Assembly (NCBI GenBank): GCA_027382625.1
Contig: JAJKFJ010022313.1
Span: 1 to 64,000, forward strand
Length of the DNA: 64,000 nucleotides
From: Tetmemena sp. SeJ-2015
Taxonomy: Eukaryota > Ciliophora > Spirotrichea > Sporadotrichida > Oxytrichidae
Reading direction: 5' to 3'
Below the pieces are notes generated by a model. It had not been told where the DNA came from. It saw nothing but the letters and a program-made list of their open reading frames with translations, and did not search any database. Position 1 is the stretch's first letter. Every line of letters begins with the position of its first letter. The translations under genes were made by a program, and so were the position numbers. Shown here one piece after another: positions 35,901-47,331 of the stretch.

Positions 35901-36060
35901 GTTCATAAAGCCCTCCATTTTCTTTGAAAGGAGAATAAACAACAACAGCAGCAGCAATAGAAACTTAATCCCTTCAGATCACCAAAGGGTCATTAGTTAA
36001 AAACAAAAGATTGAAAACCTTAATTCTGGCAATAGCACTACTCAGTTTGTGGACTAAACT
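32919..36060 (+). CDS. Gln/Ser-rich protein, unknown; 3' end unresolved
   Basis: Starts MEEMSQAGADNTEIPQINQ with an acidic Gln/Glu-rich N-terminus (to about 33250). Later islands read PFRINNFTQHIRSREDNSN, DMDDFLKGISDYKVAYTP (33690-33960), YEIEREVLNKLRWWHLGSKN and VLDLKQMQKDTKNMLLDNSN (34530-34740), EKRIFYDSFLPSNRSHLSKE (34950-35020), then a Ser/Asn-rich tail. The segment around 34540-34740 is the most conserved-looking. AT-rich inserts separate the islands. A separate gene could begin at an ATG near 35464. The stretch 36060-36834 is AT-rich with no clear coding. Confidence 0.45.
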
Positions 36061-36834
36061 CTTCAATTCAGCATCATATCATTCATTTAAATTGTGATAT
36101 AGAATTTATAAGCATATAAAACTCATTGTAAAAGCTTAAGAGTTATAAAGTATCAAATTTTTAACTTTTTAACCTATAAAATTCTTTTAAAATAAATTAT
36201 TCTATAATTTATTGATACTTAAAAACAAAACTCATTTCAGGTAAATAAGAATTTTAAATCCATTAATTAAAATACAATTAGTAAGTAGAATGGCTACTAT
36301 TTTAATGAGGTTATTTAATATAATCTTTAGCTTATTTACTAGAAGAATTATACAGACAGAATTAATTTTATTTTTATTTAATATTCTAATTTGATAATAC
36401 AGAACATATATGAATTCATGTGAATGTTTTACCTTAATAAATTGCTAATTGAAGGTTGAAGATGAATCTACGCTGACTAGCTACAAAGTACTGTCATACT
36501 AAATTTACTCATAAGAAAAGTAAAAGAGAAAAAAACTGTTGCTCAAAAAATGTCTCAATTCAATTTTTTCCGCTTATATTCAATTGAGATCTATGTAAGA
36601 TTACATCTATGCATTCTGCTAAAAGAGATTAAATTTAAAAGTATTTCTACAAGTTATTAACTCATCTTTACTTCAAAGAATTACGAATTTTAGTTGTTAT
36701 TTTTATTCATGAATATGAATATTTAACATGGTAAATAATATCGGGTAGTAAGAGAGCTCCGTCCAATTATATATTAACAGCATAATCCTCTCAAGTAAAT
36801 TATTTCCAATACTATTTACTTATTCAAAACGAAT

Positions 36835-37776
36835 ATGAAAAAGTATGCTCCTCGGTCGATTTATAATTAAAATATGAAAGTTTTATAATTAAGTGTAAAG
36901 AGCATCTACTCATCCAATTTGAAACAGAATAATAGAAGCAAGAGCAAATAGAATGCTCTCAAAATAGAAAACCTAAGAAAGTAAAATATAAATCACCACT
37001 ATAAGTTCAAGGCTCTCCTAGAGGATAATAACAATAACAATAACTCATATTCAAATCAAAAGATGCTCATCTAGTCCTATGAAATCAAGAGTTATTTAAT
37101 TTATGCTTTCTTTTTGAAGGTCTTAAATTTTTATTAGCGCACGGGGAGACTTCCACTTTCAATAAGACCTAAAATCAAATTATCATCTGAATTATCATCA
37201 GAAGTCTAGTAAGTTAAATCACCCTAATAAAATTGAATGAAAGTTATAAACTAGCCTTTTATAGTAAATGTATTTAAGTTTTATACTGATAGTTACTAAA
37301 TTGGATCTGTAAATAAATCACATATATGCAAATTTCAGATTAACTTCCAATCCAAGAAGCGAAGTTGAGATGAATTTTATTGCTCAACAGAAAAAATCAA
37401 TACTCAGAATAGACTTTAGATATAGCTCCATCAACAAGCTTAAGTCAGCAAAGATAATAGTGAAGGAATAAAATTCTTTCTTAAATCAAATTTATGAGAG
37501 TCTCTCAAGTTAGACACACCATAAAAGAAATTCTAGCAATCCAAGTAACCTATAAAACTTAAAGAAGTTATTTTTAAGTCTCTTGTGCAAGATCTGCAGG
37601 ATAGTTTGAATGAAATCAGTTATGTCTAAGTATTCAAAGTCTCAATCTCAAAAGTACCTCCTCAACATTAGAGCTTTAGAAATCAATTATTCAAGCTAAA
37701 GTTTGTCAAATCCTCAAGAAATATTCCACATGAGTTCAAATTGAAGTTCTCAAATGTAAAATTGTATAATATTTGA
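36835..37776 (+). CDS. Unknown basic protein
   Basis: Starts MKKYAPRSIYNQ, with Asn/Lys-rich text, then an AT-rich insert near 37090-37135. It continues RTGRLPLSIRPKIKLSSELS, EVEMNFIAQQKKSILRIDF and SYVQVFKVSISKVPPQHQSF to the end NVKLYNI and TGA at 37774-37776. The C-terminal block alternates hydrophobic and basic residues like a beta-rich domain. I do not recognise it. Its stop codon abuts the stop of the convergent LysM gene with no base between. Confidence 0.5.
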
Positions 37777-39190
37777 TCATTAAGTCTTCTTCTTTTTCTT
37801 GAAAAGACTGAAGAAGCCTCCACCGCTCTTCTTATTCTTTCTCTGGAGACGTCTCTATTCTTGCTCGAACTTTAAGTCAGCATCAAATTCATCGAATGCC
37901 TTTCTCAGGTCGTAGTTGGTACTGTCAAGATAGTATTAAGCCTCAGCGAGGTAAGACTTCTGGTCTCGGTACTTTTCCATCAGAGTTTTGTTCATGATTT
38001 CCAGACAACTAAAAAAGTTAATAAGATTAGTAGTGGTAGTAGTTGATGACTTACTCCTTTCTTCTCATTTCCTCTGTGTACTGCTTTGCCTAGACTATAA
38101 GTACAGGCCCATCTATAAGTAAGGTGAGAATGTATTAGAAATTACTTGAGTTGGGGATCTTGAGTTCCTTCAAGTAATAGATCTCGTCTCCGGTGAAGCC
38201 GTTCTCTGCTTGTATTTCGTTCTTAGACTTTCCATAGATTAAGCAAATTCTGTCTAGTGTATCTGTAGGCTGAACTTTGTGAAGATAAAATGTTCCAGCT
38301 TGCTCCCCACCCACAGCTTCTTCCAGTGCAAGCTACTACTGCTATTCAATCTCTTTAGGCTTAGAAGCTTAGATTCCAACTGTTTTAGGTTAGACCATAA
38401 CCAACTAACTTATTCCAGCCTACTGTTCCCTCATCTTTTAACTCCACTCCTCAAGTTCTTATTTTAGCCTTTGCTCTTTGGTTTGCCTTGGATCCACCAT
38501 AATACCTTAAGACGCAAGATTGCTCTGAGCTATTTTTTACTATGAGGCAGCTTACTTCAAAGGAGGAATATTCATGTTGAAAACGTTGCTGTCTATCTAG
38601 GACTTAGCCAGGGATTGTCGTTGCTATTCAGAGGCACTAAAGACAGAGGAACTCAAGCTGGCATTTATGTTCCCAATATTTCTTGGCTGCTGGCCTTAAA
38701 CTACCTAGATAAATTAAATTTGGGAGTTTTAGCTTGAGGCGTTTTCCCATTTTTAGTAGAGGGAGGCAGGTCCGTGCAACGAGGGGTATCTGAATTCAAC
38801 TGGATCGAATTGACTTCGCTGGTTCTCACTCACTTAGCTTATTTCTGATTCAATGAATTGCTACACATCGCTTCTTTTAATTTCCTCGCTTTAATCGAGC
38901 GCTTCTTTTAAAGGATGCTAATAATCCATAAGAGATTCTCGATAGGAGTAGTCGAATTATTCTCGAAAATTTAAGCTCTAGGGTTGGTGCAAGTTTTCTG
39001 CACGATCTAGAAGTGGCATCTACTCTTGGGATGCCACATTCATTCTACTTTCAAGCTCTTATCTCTATTGATTGAGCTGATTGAATTAGGGTGGCGCCTG
39101 GCTTTGATTGAATTAGTTCTACTGGGGGTAGTTGTTGCTCGAGGCATAATTCTTTTTCTGCTGTTAAGGCATCATCAGTTGCGCTGACAT
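37777..39190 (-). CDS. LysM-domain protein
   Basis: A nearly uninterrupted gene: after two GT-AG introns (38113-38145, 33 nt; 38009-38054, 46 nt) the CDS is 1,335 nt, exactly 445 codons. The N-terminal 220 residues are Gln-rich and disordered, starting MSAQLMMPQQQKK. A LysM domain follows at about residues 310-355: LHKVQPTDTLDRICLIYGKS, then AENGFTGDEIYYLKELKIP. The C-terminus is helical (MEKYRDQKSYLAEAQYYLDS) with a lysine-rich end. Intracellular LysM proteins of this layout are common in eukaryotes (for example the LYSMD family). No signal peptide or membrane segment is seen, so a cytosolic role is likely. No IES was needed, unlike its neighbours. Confidence 0.85.
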
Positions 39191-39320
39191 TAAACTAAAA
39201 GGCAAATAATCTCTCTTAGGGTGTAATATTTAATGCAGGTTTTATTGAATTTAAGATTTTAAAATAATATTTGGATCTTGGATACCGGATCTATCTTTAA
39301 CTCTTTAAGATTTCATTTGA
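39191..39320. other. Intergenic spacer between LysM gene and IFT144 MDS2
   Basis: AT-rich spacer upstream of the minus-strand LysM gene. It ends where the IFT144 MDS2 pointer begins. No gene seen. Confidence 0.5.
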
Positions 39321-39330
39321 GAGAAAATAG
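39321..39330 (+). repeat. Scrambling pointer, MDS2 side of IFT144
   Basis: GAGAAAATAG is identical to 45249-45258. It opens MDS2 here and closes MDS1 there. Joining gives IAVAGENRVIRILDRQ, which aligns with IFT144 of other eukaryotes. Confidence 0.88.
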
Positions 39331-42300
39331 AGTCATTAGAATCCTAGATAGGTAAACCTCAAAGCGCCTTTTTAAGAATTTCGATTTTAACAATTTTTTT
39401 ATAGATAAGGAAAAGGAATCCTAGAATTCCCAAGCAGCCAGCAACCAAGAATTGAGGCACTAGGGTGGGACAAAGACAACGATTCTCTAGCTATTCTAAC
39501 TGTAAAATTAAAAGTCCATTCTCATATATTGCTGTAACTTATAAATTAAAGTTATAAATGCCTCAATATTATATGACGAAGAGATTAAAACTAGAAGGAC
39601 TTTTTTCAGCATTTTAAAATAATTATTATCCTTTCATTTAAAGAACTTTTACTTTTCAATATCTAATAGGGAACTTCTTAAATTTCAATTTGGTCAATGG
39701 GTTTAAAGAAGTTCTATGAAGTTGAGCTTCCCAGCAACAAGGAGAAGGCTTCTTTCATCTGCTGGTCTAGCCACTATCCTGTACTTTGTATTGGTTCAGA
39801 GAAAGGATCCCTGGTCTTCTATCACAGAAAGAGTCAAAGAAAGATTCCTTGCATTTCAAAGCACGGAAAGAAAGTAACGCATGGAGACTGGCATCCTGAG
39901 GGCCTCCTCATCACTTGCTCAGAAGATAAGCTCCTCACCATTTCAAATCAGCAAGGAGATACAGTTCAAGAGTCCTTCATCATTATATTTCATCGTCAAG
40001 GCTGAGCCTCAGCAGATCAAATGGTGCCCCTCAAAAGATCTGAGCAAGAAGGTAGTGGCAGCCATCATAGGCTAAAAGCAAATGATTCTCGTAGATACTC
40101 AAACTCAGAAGAGTCATATCATAAGCTTCTCTGCTAACTATGGTAAAGTTATCACTTACTAGTGGTTTGGGTAGGACCACTTAGTTGTCGGCTTTGCAAA
40201 CGGAGTTGTTGCACTCATTAGCGCTCATCCTGATAGCATCGGAGCTGAGAAAAACACTTTAAATGTAGGTCCAACTGGCCCTATAGACTGTCTCAGTATA
40301 AATGCGGACCTTTAGAAGTTAGCTGTGGCTCAAATGGGAGTTATTAAGTTCTACTCGCTAGAAGATTGGACAGAGCAGGTTGGTGAGAGACTTGAAATCA
40401 CCAAAAGCGCGGGTAAAATTACAGACCTTCACTGGACAAGAGATGGCAGCATCATGACTATCACAACTGGTAACGGTTACTTCTTTGGATTTTTGACTGT
40501 TGTGCCAAGCCTTTGCGCTGCAAGTGACACATATGCTGCATTGTTATCTTCACTCACTGAGATATCAGTGGTTGATTGCTCCAAAAACAATATGATCGTA
40601 GCCAAGGCTAATCTAGATATCGTTTTTGTTTAATATTGAACCAACTTTTTTGAACCTTGGTGCTCATCATTTTGGAGTGGGGATAAATAATTCGATATCC
40701 TACTACAGATGGAGGAACCCTGGAATGGAAGGCAAAATGTAAATTGTTCAGCTAGTTTGCAAAAGAGAGTATTTCGGTACTATCAAGCAGGTTGTGATGA
40801 ATGATGAATGGACTGCAGTTCTATCTGAGGGCAAAGTTACTCTTCACATGATAGAGGATCCCAAGAACAATGACAGAAGATTCCCTCAGAGTGACTAAGA
40901 CAAGCCTGTTGTCTACATTGCGTTAACTGAGTCTTTCTTGCTTATGGTTGATACTCAAGGAAAGCTTAAATACTACCTAATTGAGGATAACACTATGATC
41001 TCTGAGCCAATCAAATGTCTTTTATCAATTTTTTAATAAGAGCATAGGTCTTAGAACCCTATTGTTAAAGTCTTCCCAAATAAGAAGGGAACCAAATGCG
41101 TTTGCATCGACAACACAGGTAATGGCTACATTTTCTGCCCAGTTGATGATTCAATGCATTTCATCCCAAACTTTTCAGCCAATACTGAATCCATCTTGTG
41201 GGACCTAGATGATCCTAACATTTTCGTGACTGTTGATAAGGAGAAGATGCAAACTTAATTTAAAAAAAAAACTTACCTCTATATTCCTCTCTCCTTGGAA
41301 GGCAGCTAGATCTTGCATTTGCCAGAGTATCTTAAACTTGAGGAGGTGGAAAAGAACAAGCCAGGAGTAATTACCTTTGTGGATAAAGACCTCAAGCCAA
41401 TTATCTTGAAGGGAGGATTTGTGTATTCTCACGCTAGAACAGATGGCATCAGAGGCCAGTTCTTGACAACTCACTCTTACATCAATAGTTGGAGAGGGCC
41501 TCAAGAGACAGATGAGGGTCATCTCAGATACTTCTTGCAGTGCCTAGCTATTCAGAGATACAGCTCCTGCATGGATGCCGCCAGAGCTTGCTTCAGATAT
41601 TCTCAAGTGTTTTTCGAAGCCCTTGGAAAGTAATGCTTGAAGTATTTGGACCTAGACACAGCTGAGGCTGCTTTCCAGATGTGCAAAAATGTGGGCATGG
41701 TCTACTCTATTGCTTCAATCAAACACATCATTGTATTCATCATTTTTAACACGAACTTGAGAAGCATGTATTGATGGGACACGTGGCTTCTATCTTGTTC
41801 AAGCATGATGTTGCCTAAGATTACTTCCTCAAATCTTCAAAGCCAGAACTTGCATTAGAAATGAGAATGGATCTCCAGGATTGGTTCTAAGCTTTGAAAC
41901 TCTGCAAGCAAATTGCACCAGAGAAGGAGCAATTCATTTGCAGGAAGCTCGCATCTTTAATTTACAAAATCAAAATAAATAATAAGGATAGATTTAAAAA
42001 TTAGTTTCATCTTAAGTAGAGAATTAAGGAAATACTATTGAGGCCCAAAAGTTCTAATAAATTTACATTTGTAAATTATGTTGAAGTTGTATGAGAAAGC
42101 TCTTCTTAATCCTAATGAGCAAACAGATGAGAAAATCAACGTTGAGCAACACAACACTCAGTGCTATGCGGGCATTGCCAGAACAGCTATTAGAATGGGA
42201 GACATTCAAAGAGGATTCAACATTGCAAATGAACTTAACGACAACACTCTAGTTATAGAAATAGCTGGAGTGTGCGAGGGTATGAAATAGTGGACAGAGG

Positions 42301-43916
42301 CTGCAAAGCTATATCAGAAGGGAAAGCTTGTGGAGAAGGCCGCCAGCATCTACATCCAAATTGGTATTTATTTTGGAATGTTCGCAGCTGCTGCACCTCT
42401 GATTGAGCAGATTACCTCACCTAGCATCTTGGTGATGGTTGCCAAAGCCAAAGAAGGAGAAAAGAACTTCAGAGAGGCTGAGAAGGCTTATGAGAGAGCT
42501 AACGACTATGAAAATATCATCAGACTAAACTTGGATCACTTAGATAATCCAGAAAAGGCCAAGCATATTTTCAGAACCAAGAGTCAGCTTCCTTAGTGCG
42601 CACTGATGATTGCTGCTTATTGCGAAACTAGAGGCTTTAAGAAGGAAGCCATCGAGTTTTTGGTACTTGGAGGTAAGAGAGAAGAGGCTTTCATCATTGC
42701 CCAATCTCACTAAGTTATGGATTATATAATATTTTATCTTGGATGAGTATGCTAAGATCATTCTTCAAATCGATGAGAAAAACACAGACGAGCATTTGAG
42801 AATCGCTCAGTTCTTTGAGGGCAAGTCCTAATGGGGAAAAGCAGCCAAGCACTATGAAAAGAGTGAGTAATACAATAAGGCTCTCAAGCTGTATATCGCT
42901 GAGGGTGAAAAGATGATTCCAGACATGATTGACATGGTAGCCAAGGTTGAAGATTGAGGCACTCACTCATGAGCTCGTAGATTATCTACTCGGATAAATT
43001 GATAACTAACCTAAAGAGCCTCAGTGGACCTTCAAACTTTACAGAGCTATTTACAATTTATCAGATTAGAAGTTATATGTGAATCCTTATTGTGAATTGG
43101 CAATGTGAAGCAGGCTGTCAAAATCGCAGTCAACATAGCGCAACAAGAGCAAGAGTTAGGAAACTACAAGTACGCTCATGATATCCTGCTCGATACTTTC
43201 AAGGATATCAGAATGAGCAACAACAAGATTCCATTTGACTTGAATCAGAGACTGATGCTCATACACTCCTTTACACTTGCCAAGAAACTGGTCAAGATAA
43301 ACGATCATCTCGGAGGTGCAAGAATGCTAATAAGAGTGGCCTAAAACATTTCTCACTTCCCTCAAAACATGGTCAACATTTTGACTTCAACAGTGGCTGA
43401 ATGCACCTCCTTATTTATATTTTCACAAAGGCCAATTTGAAATAAGGAGCTTTCAACTGGGCTTGCATTCTAGTTCGTCCAGAGTACAGAAACTAGATCC
43501 CACCTGCCTTCTAGAAAAAGGTAGAGCAAATTGCAAGAAAGCCTGTCAAAACTGAAGATGACCCTGAACCTGTGAGTGCTTGCCCCTTCTGCAAGTTTGA
43601 GATCCCTGAGACAAGACTGGAGTGCCCACAGTGCAAAAACAACATTCCTTTCTGTGTTGCTTCCGGCAAGCACATGACCATCAAAGAGTGGAGCAGCTGC
43701 CCTAGCTGCAAACTGCCAGCCATCTACTCAGAGTTCAAGAGACTTTTGGAGGCTGACCCTACTTGCCCTATGTGCGAGACTAACGTGACTCCCATTTCTT
43801 TGTAGCTCTCCAGCGACCCAGAAGCTGAATTCAGAGCTCTTACTGCATTAATGAAGGAAAGTGGACCACAGGATGAGAAGGAAGAGAATGATGAGGAGGG
43901 AGAGGAGGACGACTGA
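39321..43916 (+). CDS. WDR19: IFT144/WDR19, intraflagellar transport A subunit (MDS2 onward)
   Basis: IFT-A core subunit for retrograde transport in cilia. After MDS1 (at 45.1 kb) the protein continues RVIRILDRQ, GILEFPSSQQPRIEALGWDK, RKIPCISKHGKKVTHGDWHP (WD repeats), EPTFLNLGAHHFGVGINN, then the TPR-like helical half (HVLMGHVASILFKHD, YAGIARTAIRMGDIQRGFN, AYERANDYENIIRLNLDHL, RMLIRVA). The diagnostic C-terminal zinc-ribbon-like Cys block follows: CPFCKFEIPETRLECPQC, GKHMTIKEWSSCPSCKLPA, DPTCPMCETN. It ends in an acidic tail and TGA. A 53-nt intron lies at 39352-39404, and at least ten IESs interrupt it. The junction at about 41959-42067 (8-bp repeat AATTTACA) is not fully resolved. Confidence 0.94.
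39498..39675 (+). other. IES in IFT144, pointer AACT, 174 bp
   Basis: Excision joins KDNDSLAILT to SQISIWSMGLKKFY in frame. Confidence 0.88.
39976..39994 (+). other. IES in IFT144, pointer TTCATC, 13 bp
   Basis: Six-base pointer with a seven-base A/T spacer. Removal joins GDTVQESFI to VKAEPQQIKWCP. Confidence 0.93.
40617..40636 (+). other. IES in IFT144, pointer ATAT, 16 bp
   Basis: Removal joins KANLDI to EPTFLNLGAHHFG, restoring frame. Confidence 0.88.
41253..41275 (+). other. IES in IFT144, pointer ACTTA, 18 bp
   Basis: ACTTA flanks a T/A spacer. It is an in-frame insert (18 bp) that would add six residues including Lys runs; removal gives KEKMQTYLYIPLSL. Confidence 0.78.
41722..41752 (+). 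other. IES in IFT144, pointer AACAC, 26 bp
   Basis: Removal joins SIASIKH to ELEKHVLMGHVAS in frame. Confidence 0.88.
42361..42376 (+). other. Frame-preserving IES in IFT144, pointer TTGG, 12 bp
   Basis: The ORF stays open through it, but the four added residues break an otherwise ungapped match to the TPR region (YIQIGMFAAAAPLIEQITSP). Confidence 0.65.
42718..42744 (+). other. IES in IFT144, pointer TGGAT, 22 bp
   Basis: Removal joins AQSHQVMD to EYAKIILQIDEK and removes an in-frame TGA. Confidence 0.9.
42947..42957 (+). other. Candidate 7-bp IES in IFT144, pointer TTGA
   Basis: Two TTGA copies overlap a 7-bp period. Removing 7 bp avoids an in-frame TGA and joins DMVAKVE to ALTHELVDYLLG. 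An assembly or allelic indel would look the same. Confidence 0.55.
43049..43098 (+). other. IES in IFT144, pointer ATT, 47 bp
   Basis: Removal joins FKLYRAI to GNVKQAVKIAVNI in frame. Confidence 0.85.
43404..43426 (+). other. IES in IFT144, pointer CAC, 20 bp
   Basis: Removal joins SSTVAECT-type sequence to KANLKQGAFNWACIL and removes an in-frame TGA. Confidence 0.85.
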
Positions 43917-44175
43917 TAATTTTGAACTCCTTAATTTCTTTCTATCGTTGCTTTATATTAAAACTATGATTCCTTATTGCTTTAGTTTAAAATTATGATA
44001 ACTCTTTAAGAAGCTTCATTCTATAATTTTTTATTTAAAAATTAAAGTCATTTTGGAAATTAATTCAACATATTCAAGAGTTAATTAAAACTTTACCTCT
44101 TTTGACTTTCAAATTCATAAATAAAGTTAATCTATTTTATAGAACTTATTTTTAAATTTAATTATAATAAGACTT

Positions 44176-44640
44176 TCATTCTCTTTTATGTTTATACTCA
44201 AACTTGTATTAAGTCTCATCTGAAAAATGCCAATAAATTGGAGGCCAAGCTACCGCCCCTAGAATTGCTCCCTTGAATACTGTATTCCAGAACTGAGGGG
44301 AGTAGGATGCCGCATAAGACCCTATGAAGAACATAATGTAGGTGGTCGCTATTCTCCTTGAGAGTTGTTTCATGTCCAAACTAAATACAACAATCATTCA
44401 CTCACAAATTTAACATTAACGAATATGCAAATACTCCACACGCTATATGAAAATGTCTTTAGATGCACTTACTAAGTCAGGTAGTAGGATCTATTGCCCT
44501 CAACTACTCCCTTCTAGTAGTACTGATGGTAGTTGTAGATGAACATTATTGAGTCCGCCTATCATTCCCACCCAGAAAGCGCCCAACAAAGCTTAAAAGC
44601 ATTCCTGAACTCCCCACCATCAAATTTATATTCATATATA
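44176..44640 (-). CDS. Small multi-pass membrane protein, unknown
   Basis: The minus strand reads VQECFQALLGAFWVGMI, then (after a 13-bp IES) MFIYNYHQYYQKGVVEGNRS, then (after an AT-rich insert near 44400-44470) MKQLSRRIATTYIMFFIGSY and NTVFKGAILGAVAWPPIYWH, ending in a basic tail before TGA. Three or so hydrophobic segments make it a small membrane protein, perhaps organellar. Family not recognised and start codon uncertain. It sits on the opposite strand between the last MDS and the displaced first MDS of IFT144. Confidence 0.6.
44547..44562 (-). other. Candidate IES, pointer ATA, 13 bp
   Basis: Removal joins LLGAFWVGMI to MFIYNYHQYY and repairs the frame. The spacer is less AT-rich than usual, so support is weaker. 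Confidence 0.55.
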
Positions 44641-45099
44641 AAAAAAGAAAGAAGACTATATATTTTTTTAACAAGAGAATGTAATTTTAAACCATGACCA
44701 CTCTGCTACTAGCTCTAGCGTATTATAGCCCTTTAACGATTGATATTGTTTCATTTTAAACCGTAAATACTTTCAATTATATTATAGATAACTAAAGTTC
44801 AATTTAAATAATATCTGATCATTAATAAATTAATTTTATAATTTCTAATTTGAAATAAGTTAATTTACATTAAGTTATTTATAATAAATTTATTAAAATA
44901 AAATTCTATTAAAGATGACCTAATAATTTTAGCATTACATTTGAGCATATTTTATATTCTACTTTCTTAGATAAATTTGAATGATATTCACTCTCGACTG
45001 TATTCTTATTACACACATTGATGTAGAATGCGTGTGGATCTATTTGAATTTGAATGAGGTTTATAATTTAAAATTGAATCTTTTTTCATAGTCACTTAA
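44641..45099. other. AT-rich intergenic or IES-like stretch
   Basis: Very AT-rich with no conserved coding seen. It lies between the small membrane protein gene and IFT144 MDS1, so part of it must be eliminated when MDS1 is rejoined. Confidence 0.45.
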
Positions 45100-45258
45100 T
45101 AAAGATGATCAGCTCAGAGAAAGCGAAGAATGTAACTACGATTCATATCTTAACTTCAATTAGATTTTCACATACACCCCAGACCAACTTGGATACGGCT
45201 CAGTCTCCAGCTCATGGTCCCAAGATGGCAACTATATCGCAGTTGCTGGAGAAAATAG
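45100..45258 (+). CDS. WDR19: IFT144/WDR19 displaced first MDS
   Basis: The plus strand reads FNQIFTYTPDQLGYGSVSSS, then WSQDGNYIAVAGEN, the first WD-repeat strands of IFT144 that are missing from the start of the main locus. It ends in pointer GAGAAAATAG (45249-45258), identical to the first bases of MDS2 at 39321. The upstream codons (DDQLRESEECNYDS) stay open but contain no in-frame ATG; an ATG at 45105 is in another frame. The true start may need a further intron, IES or MDS. The segment is 1.2 kb downstream of the gene's own stop codon. Confidence 0.87.
45249..45258 (+). repeat. Scrambling pointer, MDS1 side of IFT144
   Basis: GAGAAAATAG, second copy at 39321-39330. Ten bases is typical for a scrambled junction. 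Confidence 0.87.
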
Positions 45259-45450
45259 CCTTAAATAAAAACTCATTGCTAATACTGATAACTTATGCTT
45301 TAAAAATAAATATTTTTGTGAGAAATAGACTGATTTAAATTACAATTGTATATATTAAAGTCTAATAAAATAAATTATCCTTTCACTTTATCAAGAAAGC
45401 TAAAATATAGAAGATTAGGTGGTTATAATTATAGAAACTTGAAAAATAAA

Positions 45451-47331
45451 ATGAATCTCATGTTTGTGGCGTCAATAAATCCTGACTAGATTTTGGGACA
45501 GCAGCAACCAGCGACTAAAGTTGGTGGAGGCCTTTAAATTTATTTATTTTCTTCCTTGATAAGAATAAACTGGGTGAACTTAACTTCCAATAATAGAGAT
45601 TAGTGGAAGTTGAGTTTCTCTGGTAAGATTGATAGTTCATTCTTAATGTTAATGGATATGTGTTTAGATGGAGAACGGGAGTAACCACCAATCTTACAGC
45701 TAGCTTGCTAATCCTGACTCTAAGAAGGAACAGCTCACCAATACTTAGAAGTTTCCTGATAATAGTTTTTAAACCATAATCTAATTAGCTATATGTATAT
45801 CATGACAAGCTCATAAATTCCTATTGTTAAACAATAAATTAAGCCAAAAATTAATAACACAAAATTAAATTAAATTAAGTTCCAGAAGAAAATAATTTAA
45901 TCTTTGTTATTTTAAAACCACATTTATACTTAAATTAACAGATATATGCTTTTTGCAAAAGCCAAATGAAAAGATAGTAAAAAATTACTTTTAAATACTT
46001 ATTTTGATTTAAGATAATAGTGTGCTTGAATCTTGAAGATTGAGTGTCATGTAAAAAGGCAAAGTGGTTCTTATATTTATATTTTCTATTTCCAGATAAT
46101 CAATCTCAAGTCTTGAAGATTAATTTGATAGGCTAGAAGAATAATTCGTAGCATGAGAGTCTCTCTAACATAAACCATATTTAAATTATGAATTAATTTC
46201 AAATATTATGCAAGAGCAGAGCATTATGGATAGCATATAGGAGCAATTGCCAAGCCAAATGAAATCAGTATATTAATAAATCACTCATTTAAGAGCTTTG
46301 AGATAAACTTAGACTCAAGGAGGCTAAAGACCCAGTGTATATTTGCAGAATGGAAGTCAGAAGTCACTCCACATATTTGAAACTCCCAGCTACACCTAGA
46401 AGGACTCACTTATTTCAAATCTTGTTGATAATCCTGAACTTCAGTCCAAACTCACTAAACTTAAAAAATTAAACACTATTGTGAATCACCCACTTATTTT
46501 TTTAAATTGTATTCTGGTTTAAGATGAAATACAACTACGCCGAGTCGCAAATCTTCAACAAGCAGTACAACTTCAAGAAGGAGGAACTTCAGAAGATGAG
46601 TCAGATGGAGATACTCAAGTATCCAACCATTATTTTTCTTCATTAATTTAAAGTCGATAGCTTAGCTTGAGAATATCCCCAACATAATGCACATAGCAAA
46701 TAATCACGATAAGAAAATTCCTACCACTTCCCTCAACCTGAAGTTCAATTCAGCGCAGCAGTATTTCTCATTTGATGACCCTAAGGAAAAGATGGAGATT
46801 ATGAAACTCTATAATATGCGAGCCTCTGTCAAATAGCAAGCTGCTGTCAGTTTGAAGCAAGAAAGCTTAAGTAGTGCCTACCTAGGCTTCGTGAAAGGGA
46901 AGAGACCCTCACTCCCAAGGACTTCAGACAGAGCCTCTAAATCTAGCTAGCAACATCATCAGTAGCAATAGAGCGGCTTAAAGTCAAGCTACTCAACTCA
47001 GGCATTTGGAAGTAGTGTAATCCAATAGTAAAATCAAAGTTAAAAGTCTCTTGTCGATTCCAAAGCAAGCATTAGGGAAAACGAGATGCCTAGGAACTTA
47101 GTAACCAATTCTATAATGAGTTTACAGCGAAGAGATTTCCTGGAGAGGACGCTATATATGAGAAAGAATTTGAAGAATGAACTAAAGGAGAATGCAGACA
47201 AGCTAAAGAGAAAGATGGAGAATATTTACTTTGAGGATGGGGATAGTATAGCCAACTCTCCAATCTTCAAGATGCAGAAAGCTATTTAAAGATAAAATAC
47301 TATACTTTCTCTATTGATAGTTTTTAAATGA
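45451..47331 (+). CDS. Unknown helical, Ser-rich protein
   Basis: Starts MNLMFVASINPDQILGQQQP. Islands follow: NHQSYSQLANPDSKKEQLTN (45685-45750), EQSIMDSIQEQLPSQMKSVY and HIFETPSYTQKDSL (46200-46420), KYNYAESQIFNKQYNFKKEE (46530-46590), then one long MDS to 47331 with KIPTTSLNLKFNSAQQYFSF, a Ser/Gln linker and a coiled coil (RRDFLERTLYMRKNLKNELK). TGA stop. AT-rich inserts separate the islands. Family not recognised. It converges on the minus-strand membrane protein gene at 47608. Confidence 0.6.
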
